Assembly: GCA_903831085.1 (NCBI GenBank)
Contig: CAIKWE010000060.1
Location: 62,001-126,000, forward strand
DNA: 64,000 nt
Direction of reading: 5' to 3'
Origin: an uncultured Verrucomicrobiota bacterium
GTDB lineage: Bacteria; Verrucomicrobiota; Kiritimatiellia; Kiritimatiellales; Tichowtungiaceae
Both the position numbers and the translations under genes were made by a program. The notes under the pieces are model-generated. The model was not told where the DNA came from. It ran no database searches and saw only the letters and a list, made by a program, of their open reading frames with translations. This document shows positions 25,448 through 35,000 of this stretch, piece by piece (positions within the stretch are counted from its first letter, which is position 1; each line of letters starts with the position of its first letter).

Positions 25448-26289
25448 AAAAACTGGCAGTCCTCGGACATCCCATCGGCCACACACTGTCGCCCGTCATG
25501 CACAACGCCTCCATCAAGGCGCTGGGGCTCATGGACGAGTATGAATACGGCAAACTCGATGTCCCGCCCGGCGAACTGATGGCGCGGCTCGCGAAGTTTC
25601 CGTCCGAAGGCTACGCCGGCGTCAACCTGACGATTCCTCTGAAGGAAGTCGCGTACCAAGGTCTAAAGCAACTGGCGGACAGTGCCCGGATTCTCGGCGC
25701 GGTCAACACCGTTGAATTCACCGGCGGCGGAATGGTTGGCCACAACACCGACGGCTACGGCTTTCTCAAAGCGCTCGAAGAAGCCTTTGGTAAAACCGTT
25801 CAGAGCGATTCCGTTTTCGTACTCGGTTGCGGCGGGGCAGGGCGTGCCGTCGCGCTCATGGCCGCGCTCAACGGCGCGAAGTCGCTGACGCTGGCCGATG
25901 TGGATGCCGCACGCGTTGCCAACCTGACGGCGGAAATCAAGAATGTCGCGCCGAAGGTCGGGATTTTCCAGTGCTTGGAAAAGACGGAACAAATCAAAGC
26001 CTGCCGCGAAGCCGATCTCGTCATTCAAGCCTCGCCGGTCGGTATGAAAAAAGAAGACCCCTCGCTTCTGCCGAAAGAGGCCTTTCGCCAAGGACAGCGC
26101 GTTTTTGATTTGATTTACATGTATCCCGAAACCGCCTTCCTCAGCACCGCCAAAGCCTGCGGCGCGCAGATTGCGAACGGCCTCGGCATGCTGTTGCATC
26201 AGGGCGCGAAAGCTTTCGAAATCTGGACGGGAATCAAACCAAGTGTTGAAGCGATGCGCAACGCATTGGAAAAGGCGGTATACTCATGA
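25444..26289 (+). CDS. aroE: Shikimate dehydrogenase
   Basis: 281 residues. LGHPIGHTLSPVMHN is the shikimate site and NLTIPLKE has the catalytic Lys; ILGAVNTVEF and GHNTDGYGF follow. VLGCGGAGRAVALMAA binds NADP. NGLGMLLHQGAKAFEIWTG closes the protein. It reduces 3-dehydroshikimate to shikimate with NADPH in aromatic amino acid synthesis. The start overlaps leuA (ATGA). A one-mismatch palindrome at 25966 (FQCLEK) lies in a variable region. Confidence 0.95.
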   Translation: MKKLAVLGHPIGHTLSPVMHNASIKALGLMDEYEYGKLDVPPGELMARLAKFPSEGYAGVNLTIPLKEVAYQGLKQLADSARILGAVNTVEFTGGGMVGHNTDGYGFLKALEEAFGKTVQSDSVFVLGCGGAGRAVALMAALNGAKSLTLADVDAARVANLTAEIKNVAPKVGIFQCLEKTEQIKACREADLVIQASPVGMKKEDPSLLPKEAFRQGQRVFDLIYMYPETAFLSTAKACGAQIANGLGMLLHQGAKAFEIWTGIKPSVEAMRNALEKAVYS

Positions 26290-27095
26290 TGGTATTCTGG
26301 ATGATTTACTGGTCGACGCTTATCTTCGCTCTGGGTCTCTGCTTTGGCAGTTTCCTCAACGTATGCATCTGGCGCATTCCGAAAGAAAAATCCGTTGCTT
26401 GGCCGCCGTCGGCCTGCCCGAAATGCGGAACCCGCATCAAAGGATACGATAATATTCCGGTGCTGAGCTGGCTTCTGCTCCGGGGGAAATGCCGCAGTTG
26501 CAAAGCGCCGATTTCCGTCGGCTATCCGCTGATCGAACTGCTCACAGGGCTTTTCTTTCTCACCATCTGGCTTATCTATGGAGTCAGCCCGAAAACGCCC
26601 ATCTATATGCTCGCCGTCTTTGGTCTTCTGCTCGGCACCTTCATCGACCTCGAAGAAATGTGGCTTCCTGACCGCGTCACCATTGGCGGCATGATTCTTT
26701 TTCCGCTGCTCAGTATGGCGGCGCCCGAGCTGCATGGCACCGTCGGGTGGTTCGCCGGCCTCAAGGCTTCTCTGATCGGACTTGCCGCCGGGTTCGGGCT
26801 TTTCTGGGCAATTCGTGCACTGGGAACCGCCGCGCTCAAAAAGGAGGCGATGGGATGCGGTGATCTCAAATTGATGGGAATGCTGGGCGCGCTGCTTGGC
26901 TGGCAGGCGGTGATTTACATCACCTTCTTTTCTGCGCTGGCTGGCGCCGTCATCGGCACGGGCTTAATCGTCATGAAGAAAAAAGAACTCTCGAGCCAGA
27001 TTCCCTACGGGCCTTACATCGCGCTCGCCGCCTTCTCCTGGATGCTCGGCGGCGACCGTCTCTGGAACATCTATCTCAACCTCGTGGGCTTTTAA
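26286..27095 (+). CDS. pilD: Type 4 prepilin peptidase / N-methyltransferase (A24A)
   Basis: 269 residues, about seven membrane helices. N-terminal GSFLNVCIWRIP, then the zinc-type CPKCG...CRSCK pairs (~44-74) of bifunctional PilD. The two catalytic aspartates are in GTFIDLEEMWLPD and GCGDLKLMG. It cleaves and methylates type IV prepilins or pseudopilins. No pilin gene is nearby. Four-base overlap with aroE. Confidence 0.92.
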   Translation: MMVFWMIYWSTLIFALGLCFGSFLNVCIWRIPKEKSVAWPPSACPKCGTRIKGYDNIPVLSWLLLRGKCRSCKAPISVGYPLIELLTGLFFLTIWLIYGVSPKTPIYMLAVFGLLLGTFIDLEEMWLPDRVTIGGMILFPLLSMAAPELHGTVGWFAGLKASLIGLAAGFGLFWAIRALGTAALKKEAMGCGDLKLMGMLGALLGWQAVIYITFFSALAGAVIGTGLIVMKKKELSSQIPYGPYIALAAFSWMLGGDRLWNIYLNLVGF

Positions 27096-27098
27096 TTT

Positions 27099-27113
27099 TT
27101 CCAAGCCTTGGAA
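27099..27113. repeat. Dispersed palindrome TTCCAA-GCC-TTGGAA
   Basis: Perfect copy in the 53-base gap between the convergent pilD and D-aminoacylase genes. Confidence 0.85.
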
Positions 27114-27114
27114 T

Positions 27115-27146
27115 CCTCTGTGTTCCTCGGTGTTCTCTGTGGTGAA
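27115..27146. repeat. Dispersed CTGTGTTC..GTGGTGAA sequence, copy 2
   Basis: CCTCTGTGTTCCTCGG-TGTTCTCTGTGGTGAA directly follows the palindrome and closely resembles 6467-6495. Confidence 0.5.
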
Positions 27147-27148
27147 AA

Positions 27149-28714
27149 TCAGTCCAGAAATTGTCCGTTGCGGTTGCCGGTCAGCTTCCCGCCCTCAATC
27201 GTCAGCGTGCCGTTGACGATCAGCGCGTCGATACCTTCAGAAAGCTGATGCGGGTTCGCGTAGGTTGTGTTCTTTTTGACCTTCGCCGGATCAAATACCG
27301 CCACGTCGGCAAAGTTCCCTCTCTTCAGCACGCCGCGCGCTTTCAGCCGGAACTGTTCTGCGGCCAGCGACGTCATCTTGCGGATGGCTTCGGGCAGCGG
27401 AACAGTCTTCCCATCCAGCGCGGCGCGCAGGAACTTTGTAAAACTGCCGTAAGCTCGCGGATGCGGATGATCTTTGCTCAGAATGCCGTCCGGCGCGCGG
27501 ATCGAAGCGTCGCTGCCGATCATCACCCACGGCTTCGCCAGAATCTTCCACATATTTTCTTCGCTCATGCCGAAGAAAATGCCGCCCGTGCGCAGTTCGT
27601 CCTTTTCGATAATATGAAGCAGCGCATCGATTGGTTCCATGCCGAGCGCTTTGGCCGCATCCGGCAGAGCCATACCCTTGAACTGCTGAAGATCGGGATG
27701 CACGGTCGAGCCGATCACGATGACACCGAAGCCGAACTCACCGCGCCCTATGACGACTTCATCACGGATACGCAGGCGTGTTTCCGGATCGCGCAGGCGG
27801 CCGAGCACCGCTTCCTTGCCGTCGTAGAGCGCCCAGTCCGGCAGGACAATATCAAGATCGGTCTGCGCGGCGATGTAAGGATAACGGTCGGCGGCGACTT
27901 CAAGGCCTTCGGCGCGGGCGGCTTCAATCTTCTCCAGCGCGGCGTCGAGCTTATGCCAGTTGGCCTGTCCCGATGTTTTCAGATGCGAAATCTGCACCCG
28001 CGCTCCCGACGTCCGGCCGATCTTCAGCACTTCATCAATCGCCTCGAGCAGTTGCTTTCCCTCGCTGCGCATGTGAGAGGTGTAGATTTTTTCGCGGCTG
28101 GCGCAGACCTTCGCCAGCGCAATGATTTCGTCCGCCGGTACGGCGGAGGCGGGCGGATAAATCAATCCGGTGCTCATCCCGCATCCGCCTTCGTCGAGCG
28201 CCTGTTCGAGCGCCCGCACCATCGCCTGAAGCTCATCGGGCGTTGCACCGCGCGGCTCATAGCCGCAGATTCCGCGGTGCAGCGTGTTATGGCCGATCAG
28301 CAGCGCCTCGTTCACGGCGGGCTTCGCCTGCTCAAAAAGTTTCCGATATTCGGAAACTGTGCTCCACGTTCCGGGAAACGGCTTATCCTGCCAGTCGGAC
28401 GGCAGTTTCGCGTCGCCGAGGCGCGGCGCGGCGGACGCGCCGCAGTTGCCGCACACTTCGGTCGTGACACCCTGAAACACCTTGCTCGAAGCGCGCGGAT
28501 CAATCAGCAAATAGGCGTCCGAGTGGGAATGAACATCAATAAATCCGGGACAGACGATCTTGCCCGTTGCGTCAACAACCTGCTTCGCCTCGGCTTTTGA
28601 CAGGTCGCCGATCTCTATAATCCGCTCGCCGCAGATTCCAATGTCTGTACGGATCGCTTCGGCGCCGGTTCCATCCAGCACCGTACCGTTTTTAATCAGC
28701 AGGTCGAATTTCAT
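27149..28714 (-). CDS. N-acyl-D-amino-acid deacylase (D-aminoacylase)
   Basis: 521 residues, amidohydrolase superfamily. GFIDVHSHSDAYLL gives the HxH metal motif; KVFQGVTTEVCGNCGASAAP contains the bridging cysteine typical of D-aminoacylases. YTSHMRSEG and VQISHLKTSG give the other His ligands, and WVMIGSDASIRAP the catalytic Asp. It hydrolyses N-acyl-D-amino acids, perhaps from peptidoglycan or D-peptides. It stands alone on the minus strand. Confidence 0.92.
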   Translation of the reverse strand: MKFDLLIKNGTVLDGTGAEAIRTDIGICGERIIEIGDLSKAEAKQVVDATGKIVCPGFIDVHSHSDAYLLIDPRASSKVFQGVTTEVCGNCGASAAPRLGDAKLPSDWQDKPFPGTWSTVSEYRKLFEQAKPAVNEALLIGHNTLHRGICGYEPRGATPDELQAMVRALEQALDEGGCGMSTGLIYPPASAVPADEIIALAKVCASREKIYTSHMRSEGKQLLEAIDEVLKIGRTSGARVQISHLKTSGQANWHKLDAALEKIEAARAEGLEVAADRYPYIAAQTDLDIVLPDWALYDGKEAVLGRLRDPETRLRIRDEVVIGRGEFGFGVIVIGSTVHPDLQQFKGMALPDAAKALGMEPIDALLHIIEKDELRTGGIFFGMSEENMWKILAKPWVMIGSDASIRAPDGILSKDHPHPRAYGSFTKFLRAALDGKTVPLPEAIRKMTSLAAEQFRLKARGVLKRGNFADVAVFDPAKVKKNTTYANPHQLSEGIDALIVNGTLTIEGGKLTGNRNGQFLD

Positions 28715-28753
28715 GTCGGAAATATACGTCCTAAAACTTCTTTGGTGAGTCTG

Positions 28754-29746
28754 CTATGAGCGCTTAATTTGCTTTGACCGCTTTGCGGGGGCAGATTTCT
28801 TTTTTGAGGAAACCTTGTAGACCGCCTCTGGTTCATGAACAGCCGGATGCTGATCCATCCATGATAGATCTTTCCCTATAACAAGCTCTTCTATAGTCGC
28901 ATGATGAGTGTTGTTCATAGGAATCAATCTCATTTGAAACTTATGCTTACGGGCCATAACCTTGACCTCATCAGCATTATCATAAGTCATCAGAAAATCA
29001 CCCCGTATAGTTTCGCAGAGCGAAAAAAGGCGTTCATGGTCAAGAGCGCAGTGCCGATAAAGCCGACTTCCTGCTTTTTTGCCACCTGCTGTATATGGAG
29101 GATCTATGAAAAACACGGCGTCTTTGCGGCTCGAATACTCTTGGATGACATCTAGCCCATCTTCTTTTCGAAAAGATATTCGATTTGCAATGAGGTTCAG
29201 GTCGTTGAATCGACGAGCAAGCGTTGTTGGGTACCATCGGGATTGAATACCCTTTCCATTCTCACCGTGTTTTAAAAGACCAGACCCGTCGGCTAATATA
29301 CCTCCGTGATAAGTTCTATTTTTTAGGATGGTTTGAAAGGCTTTTTCTCTAGTGTTGGCATTTAGCTTGGAGAGTTCTTCCAGCACAGATTCTCGCGACA
29401 GATCAAATTCGAGTATGCGTTTTGCGAGCCATGTTGCATGACCATCAACAACAGATTGCCATACGGCGGCGACATCTTGATCAAGTTCAACCATTACAGC
29501 TTGTTTTACAAGATCCTCAAACAGTGCTGTAAGGCTGATGATGCCTCCACCAGCGAACGGCTCAATCAGAAGGGCTGGTTTTGGATGACAAGTGTCGAGC
29601 CAGCTCCGAAAGGTTGGAACAAACCATGTTTTTCCGCCCGGATATCGGAAAGGACTCCTTTTGGGAACGGAGGACACGTTCACAGGTTTTCTAGTCTCAA
29701 TGGCATCATTGAGATCAAGAAATAACGACTGTTGCTTCATGATCAT
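28754..29746 (-). CDS. DNA adenine-N6 methyltransferase, D12 class
   Basis: 330 residues. FRYPGGKTWFVP is the N-terminal SAM motif, LLIEPFAGGGIISL is motif I, MVELDQD motif II and FFIDPPYTAGG motif IV with the catalytic DPPY. A Lys/Ser-rich tail ends the protein. It begins right after the stop of the upstream endonuclease gene (TAG then ATG), so the pair forms a type II restriction-modification operon. GC looks lower than in neighbours, which suggests transfer. Confidence 0.92.
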   Translation of the reverse strand: MIMKQQSLFLDLNDAIETRKPVNVSSVPKRSPFRYPGGKTWFVPTFRSWLDTCHPKPALLIEPFAGGGIISLTALFEDLVKQAVMVELDQDVAAVWQSVVDGHATWLAKRILEFDLSRESVLEELSKLNANTREKAFQTILKNRTYHGGILADGSGLLKHGENGKGIQSRWYPTTLARRFNDLNLIANRISFRKEDGLDVIQEYSSRKDAVFFIDPPYTAGGKKAGSRLYRHCALDHERLFSLCETIRGDFLMTYDNADEVKVMARKHKFQMRLIPMNNTHHATIEELVIGKDLSWMDQHPAVHEPEAVYKVSSKKKSAPAKRSKQIKRS

Positions 29747-30628
29747 CTAGAAGGGTTTCTCGATAGTTTTGTTTGTGGGCGGAGTTTCGAGTTGTTCGTC
29801 GAGTCGTTCCTGTAATAACCGCATGAAGTCATCCACCTTGCCGGGTACAGGAGTGGTAATTGATAACAGTGCCGGCTCAAATCCAGTGAATATCTCATCT
29901 GTTTTAACAAGCTTGTATTTGTCTTGGCCGTTTACCTTAGTTAATTCGAGATCATATATGAGCCATGCAATATCAGCTTTTGATTTTCTGACGGTCGACA
30001 GCTTGGGCAAGGTTTCAAAAAAGCTTTTGTTGAGAGCGACAGCAGATTTCCTGCCCCACGAATGAATAATACCGCCCTTAAAGAGAAGCTGGGGGGCGAG
30101 GCGTTTTCGGGACGAAGATAGGTAGTCCGGACGAGGATAATTTGGCTGGGAAGACCAATCCATATGCGCCATTGCTTTTGGGTCTTCCATGTAGTGTTCA
30201 AAAGGATCGCGCACATTGCCGGAGATGTAGACGGCTTGTACTTCCAATGCACCGAAATCCATTACCTTGCCGTGGTCGTCATAAGCGACAAGAACCACAT
30301 CAATATTGCCTGCGGATTTTCCATTTGCATCATTAAGCCGAACTTCGGTGAGTGAGCTATATGCGGTGCCCTCGTTGAAAAAGAAAGAAGCCGCATCATC
30401 AGTAATGAGCCAATCTTCCCGGAATCGAATTGGGCACGTTATAGCGGGGGCACCGGCATGGAAGACGCTGCAGACACCGAGCGGATTTTTCGCTTTGTCC
30501 TTAGTGCAGTTCGGCACCTTGTTATTGAATGGACAGAGGCGCCGAGACCGATATCGCGTTGCTTGGGTTGTCTGGTCGCTGGTTAAATGGCCGAAAACTT
30601 CAGCAAGCGGATGTTTGAGTTGGTTCAT
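29747..30628 (-). CDS. NotI-like type II restriction endonuclease
   Basis: 293 residues from ATG 30628 (GGGA 8 bases upstream); an in-frame start 90 bases earlier is open. LAEVFGHLTSD, CPFNNKVPNCTKDKAKNPLGVCSV and ITCPIRFRE give the cysteine pattern of the NotI family, which binds iron in NotI itself. LTEVRL and FGALEVQAVYISG supply acidic/Q residues of a PD-(D/E)XK-like core. It should cut DNA at the site protected by the adjacent methyltransferase. The partner is an adenine methylase, so the site must contain A and cannot be NotI's GCGGCCGC. Confidence 0.85.
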   Translation of the reverse strand: MNQLKHPLAEVFGHLTSDQTTQATRYRSRRLCPFNNKVPNCTKDKAKNPLGVCSVFHAGAPAITCPIRFREDWLITDDAASFFFNEGTAYSSLTEVRLNDANGKSAGNIDVVLVAYDDHGKVMDFGALEVQAVYISGNVRDPFEHYMEDPKAMAHMDWSSQPNYPRPDYLSSSRKRLAPQLLFKGGIIHSWGRKSAVALNKSFFETLPKLSTVRKSKADIAWLIYDLELTKVNGQDKYKLVKTDEIFTGFEPALLSITTPVPGKVDDFMRLLQERLDEQLETPPTNKTIEKPF

Positions 30629-30724
30629 AGACTGATTCCCATATCTGTTTGCAATTTGTGTCCGCACAAAACGAATCTCACTGCGGATGAGCGTAGAAGG
30701 CGGGATAAAGCCTGTCAACGGGAT

Positions 30725-31933
30725 TCAAGAAATCCTGTCCGGCATAGTACCTTTTCCGCGCCAGGCGAACCAGAGTGTGCCGAGTATGCCGAAGCCGAAG
30801 GCGACTTTCAGGTTGAGTTCCGGCGATATGCGCCAGAGCAGGGCGCCGCCGAAGGCGGCGAAGGCGACGATGACGTCGCGCACCAGATAGTAGAGTCCGA
30901 ACATCGCCGCTTTGCGTCCCTCCGGCGCGAGATCCATGATGAGCGCTTTGCGGGTCGGTTCGCCGAATTCTTTGAGTCCGCGGAGCACGAACGCCGCGAT
31001 CAGCGGGACGAGCGAGTTGGCGTGCAACAGCGCCAGCGGGAAGCAGGTGAAGAAGGCGAAGGTGATAAGCACGAACGGTTTTTTGCCGAAGCGGTCGGCC
31101 ATGTACGCGACGGGAACGTACACCAGCACGGCGGTGATGTTTTCGATGGCGGAGAGCCAGCCGAAGGTGAGTTCCGAGACCGGATGCAGAATGGTGCGCG
31201 TGGCCCAGATGACGACGAAGGCATCCGGGATGCGCTCGCAGAAACGAATCAGAATGTCCGACACAAGGAGGTTGCGCAGACCGACCGGCATTTCTTTCCA
31301 GAGCCGCAGAGGATTGGCCTCAGCGGTTTTGGTCTCTTTCGAGTCGTCGGTGATCATTACCTGCTGGAGCACAGAGGCGGCCAGAGCCAGTGCCAGTGCC
31401 ATAATGAAGGCGGCGCGCACGCCTTGTTCGACGCCCCAGAGGGCAATGCACGCGCCGCCGACAACCGGGCCGAGCATTTTCGGAACGCGCCGCACCAGCG
31501 CCAGCACCGATACGCCCATGGTGCGCCGGTTCTTCGGCACGATCTTGGCGAGCAGATCCATGGTGGCCGGCAACGAAATCGCTGACCACGAAATGAAGAA
31601 TGCCGCGCCGACCAGCACCGCCCACCAGGTGTGAATGAAGATGACGCACAGGTAGCCGATCATGGAGAGCGCATTGAAGAAAAGCAGTGCGCGTTTAGTG
31701 CCGAGCCGGTCGCTCAGATAGCCGCCGGGAAAAGAGTAGAGCGCAGAAAGTAGATCGTCCATGCCCGCCAGCAGACCGATGGCCAGAACGGCGGTTGAAG
31801 CCTGCGCCAGCTGTTGCAGGTAAAGCGGCAGGAAGCGCTCGGCCATGTGCTCGCCCATGCCGACCAGAATGATCATGCCGAGCAGGCCGGTCATACTGCG
31901 CTTGTGAACGGAATTGGGCGTGGTTGCTTCCAT
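30725..31933 (-). CDS. Major facilitator superfamily transporter
   Basis: 402 residues, ~11-12 membrane helices. GGYLSDRLGTKRALLF is the loop 2-3 MFS signature (DRxGxxR), and VAYMADRFGKKPFVL the corresponding loop in the second half. The ATG at 31933 is chosen; the open frame further upstream runs through an intergenic repeat and is not protein-like. Substrate unknown. It is divergent from the helicase gene. Confidence 0.85.
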   Translation of the reverse strand: MEATTPNSVHKRSMTGLLGMIILVGMGEHMAERFLPLYLQQLAQASTAVLAIGLLAGMDDLLSALYSFPGGYLSDRLGTKRALLFFNALSMIGYLCVIFIHTWWAVLVGAAFFISWSAISLPATMDLLAKIVPKNRRTMGVSVLALVRRVPKMLGPVVGGACIALWGVEQGVRAAFIMALALALAASVLQQVMITDDSKETKTAEANPLRLWKEMPVGLRNLLVSDILIRFCERIPDAFVVIWATRTILHPVSELTFGWLSAIENITAVLVYVPVAYMADRFGKKPFVLITFAFFTCFPLALLHANSLVPLIAAFVLRGLKEFGEPTRKALIMDLAPEGRKAAMFGLYYLVRDVIVAFAAFGGALLWRISPELNLKVAFGFGILGTLWFAWRGKGTMPDRIS

Positions 31934-31982
31934 TGGTTGCGGCTGAGTGTGAAAACGGGATTGGACTCTGTCAACCCTCCAT

Positions 31983-32014
31983 CCAACATTCCAATATTCC
32001 AACATTCCAATCTT
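31983..32014. repeat. Four 8-base tandem repeats CCAAYMTT
   Basis: CCAACATT-CCAATATT-CCAACATT-CCAATCTT. It lies in the divergent intergenic region of the MFS and helicase genes. Each unit junction spells ATTCCAA or CTTCC. Confidence 0.8.
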
Positions 32015-32041
32015 CCGCTTTTCTCTCCATAATCCGCGGCC

Positions 32042-35000
32042 ATGAACATGATTTTCAACGCATCGGCGGGGACGGGAAAGACCTGGCAGGTCACCGAACT
32101 CTATTCCGCGCTGGTGCTGGGCAAAGATCACGAACATCTGCCTGCCGGCCGTAAGCCCCTTCGACCGGGCTCAGGGCAGGCGGTCGATCCGCGCCGAATC
32201 CTGCTGATGACTTTTACCGATAATGCCGCCGCGGAACTGCGCGGGCAGGTTTCTAAAAAAATGCTCGCCGCCGAAAAGAATGGCGATGACGAAATCGGCG
32301 ACCTTGCCCGCCGTGTGCTGCGCTCGCTGCCCGCCGCGAACATTTCAACCATCCACGCCTTTTGCGCCGGACTGCTGCGCGAGCATGCGCTGGAACTCGG
32401 ACTCTCTCCGACTTTCCAAACCCTGGAAGACGAAGCTCGCGACGCATTGCTCGACGAAGTACTCAAGGCCGAAATTTTCCAATCCTTGGAAGAAGATTCT
32501 GACTTCCGCGAATTCTGCGCGGGCGTTTCGGTTCTAGGCGACCACGAATACAGTCTGATCAATACAGTTCGCTCTCTGCTCGAAAAAGCGGCCAGCCGCG
32601 GCCTCGACCTGAGTAACGCCGAAGCGATGCTTCCTCCAGCGGAACGTACGGTTTGTAAAGAAAGCTTCAAACGAATTCACGATGAACTGGCATCCTTCGA
32701 TCTGCCGAAAACCGCAGCTGATGCACTGGATACGTTGAATGCGTTGCTGGTGGCGGACTTTCCGGATCTAGCATTGATTAAGGCCTTGCCTAAATTCGGT
32801 CAGGCGAAAAAGGTGAAGCATCTATCCGATGAACTGGCAGAACTGAAAGAGCGGTTTTTGACGGAATATTTTTATGAGCAGAACATCAATCAGCTCCGCG
32901 CCTTCGCCCGTTGTCTGTCGGCCTGCGCACGCGGTTTTACCGAAGCCAAGCGGTCGCGCGACGCGGTGGATTTCGGCGACCAACTTCTGCTGGCTCGCGA
33001 TCTGCTCCGGAACGGAAATTTTACCGGACTGTTCGACTGGATCATTGTGGACGAAGTGCAGGACACCTCACGGGTGCAGTGCGATGTGATCGAAGCACTT
33101 TGGGGTCGAGACGCGCATCTGGTGATTTGCGGTGACCGTAAGCAGTCGATTTACGCATGGCGCAGTGCCGATCCGCAGGTGATGCCAGATCTGGAGTCGG
33201 CGATGGAGCAGCGAGGCGGAATCAAACGGATTGATCTGAAAACAAGCTTTCGCAGCAAAGACCGGATAATCACGGCGGTCAACGCGCTGTTCAGTGGAAT
33301 TTACGAGCGGTACGACGCGCTTAAACCGCAAGGTGTTCTTGCCGATGAAAAACCGTGCGTCGAGTTTTTGATGCAGGACGGTGACGAGAGCACGACCGAA
33401 GACGAAATGTCGGCAGTGGCAAGCCGCATTCGGTTGCTGGTCGACGGCGGTGCGGAATGGCGTCCAAAGTTTGGATATAATGAGCAAACGAAACGGTTCG
33501 CCGCTGACGAGCCGTTCAAGTACGGCGACATCCTGATTTTGCTGAAACGCTCGACGCATCAGTCGGTGCTGGAAAAAGCACTGCGTGATGCGGGTATTCC
33601 CTATACCAGCGGCGGCAAGGGCAGTGCGCTCTTCGAACAGCAGGAAGTGCGCGACCTGCTTTTGTTCCTGCAGGTGCTTTGCGAGCCGACGAACGATCTG
33701 GCTCTGGTTGGCTTTTTGCGCTCGCCGTTCGCCAATATGCCGGACGATGAAATTGTGAAGCTTGGCTGGGACGGCGAAAAATTTGATCACGAGATATTGC
33801 GGAAACAGTTTTTTAAAGGCAGCTCCGAAGCGGCAGAACGACTTTTGCGTTACCGCAGTCAGACCGGCGAAAAGCTGCCGTCGCAGCTGGTGCGCGAAAT
33901 GGTGCGCGAGACAGCGTTTGACTCGCAACTGGCCGGACAGCCGGGCGGCGAACAGCGGCTGGCTAATTTTAAGAAAGCGCTCGACTGGATTCGCACCGCC
34001 GAGCGCGGCGGGCAGGTTCTTCTGCCGGATGTGGTGCGGCTGTTTGAAAAATATATCCAGACACCGCCGCGCAGCGGGGCCGCCGAAGCGATGCTACCCG
34101 ATCTGGAGCAGAATGCGGTGATGCTGATGACGGTACACAGTGCGAAGGGGCTGACGAAACGGGTCTGCTTTGTGCCGGACATCAGTTTTGGCGGAAACAC
34201 CGAACCGGGCTTCGCGATGTTTTCTCCGGAAGGCCGTCTGGAGATGAAAATTTCCGGACTGGCGGGTGACGAGGTGAAGTCGCCGGGCTGGGACGCGGCG
34301 CGCGAGGCGGATAAAGCAGTATGCGAGCTTGAGATGACGAATGTTTTTTATGTGGCGATGACCCGCGCCCGCGATCTGGTCGTTCTTTCCGGCGCGGGAA
34401 CGAAAGATCCGAAAGGCTGGCTGAAGCAGGCGGAAGTTTTCCTAAGCAACGCTTCTCCCGAAGTATTGTGCCGCAAGGTTTTTTCAGACCTGCCGCAAGT
34501 AGACGAAGGCTTGAGTCCTGAGGCTGTAGGCTTGAGGGGGAAATTTGAATATGAATCGTTGCAAATTCCAAAAGGATTTGAACGCAGAACCGTGACGAGT
34601 CTGGTTGAAAACCTCAAACCTCAAACCTCAAACCTCAAGCCTACGAACGACCGGCGGTCGTTCGGTTCTCTCGGTCACGCAGTTCTCGAAGAGCTGGCGA
34701 AGAACGGGTGGGTTGGGGACATCTCGAAGCTGGTGGAGCTGTTCGGCGATGAATTCGGCAAAGTCGAAACGAAGCCCCTGATTAGACAGCTTGAAGCGGC
34801 TCGCGAAGCTTTGCGCAAAGAGACGGCGGGCGCGACGGCGCTATTTACGGAACATCCGTTTGTGCTGAAGCGCGGCGAGGTGATTCTCGACGGGACGATT
34901 GATCTACTGGCCGGGTTTTCCAAGCATTGGAAAATTCTGGACTATAAATTCACGAACGAGTCGCCGGAGACGGCGCGGGAAACCTATGCGCCGCAGCTTG

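Noticed and set aside
28340-28356. TTTCCGA-TAT-TCGGAAA in the D-aminoacylase gene
   Set aside because: It has the same geometry as the dispersed palindrome, but differs at two (compensating) bases; a single case is not enough to call a variant.
27161-28600. Long plus-strand open frame of 479 codons
   Set aside because: It is antisense to the D-aminoacylase, whose motifs are all intact; composition is typical of a shadow frame.
30587-31585. Plus-strand open frame of 332 codons
   Set aside because: Antisense to the MFS transporter; very rich in His, Gln, Asp and Arg with no domain features.
33462-33476. GTCCAA-AGT-TTGGAT in the helicase gene
   Set aside because: The inner 13 bases fit, but both outer bases differ; left out of the counts.
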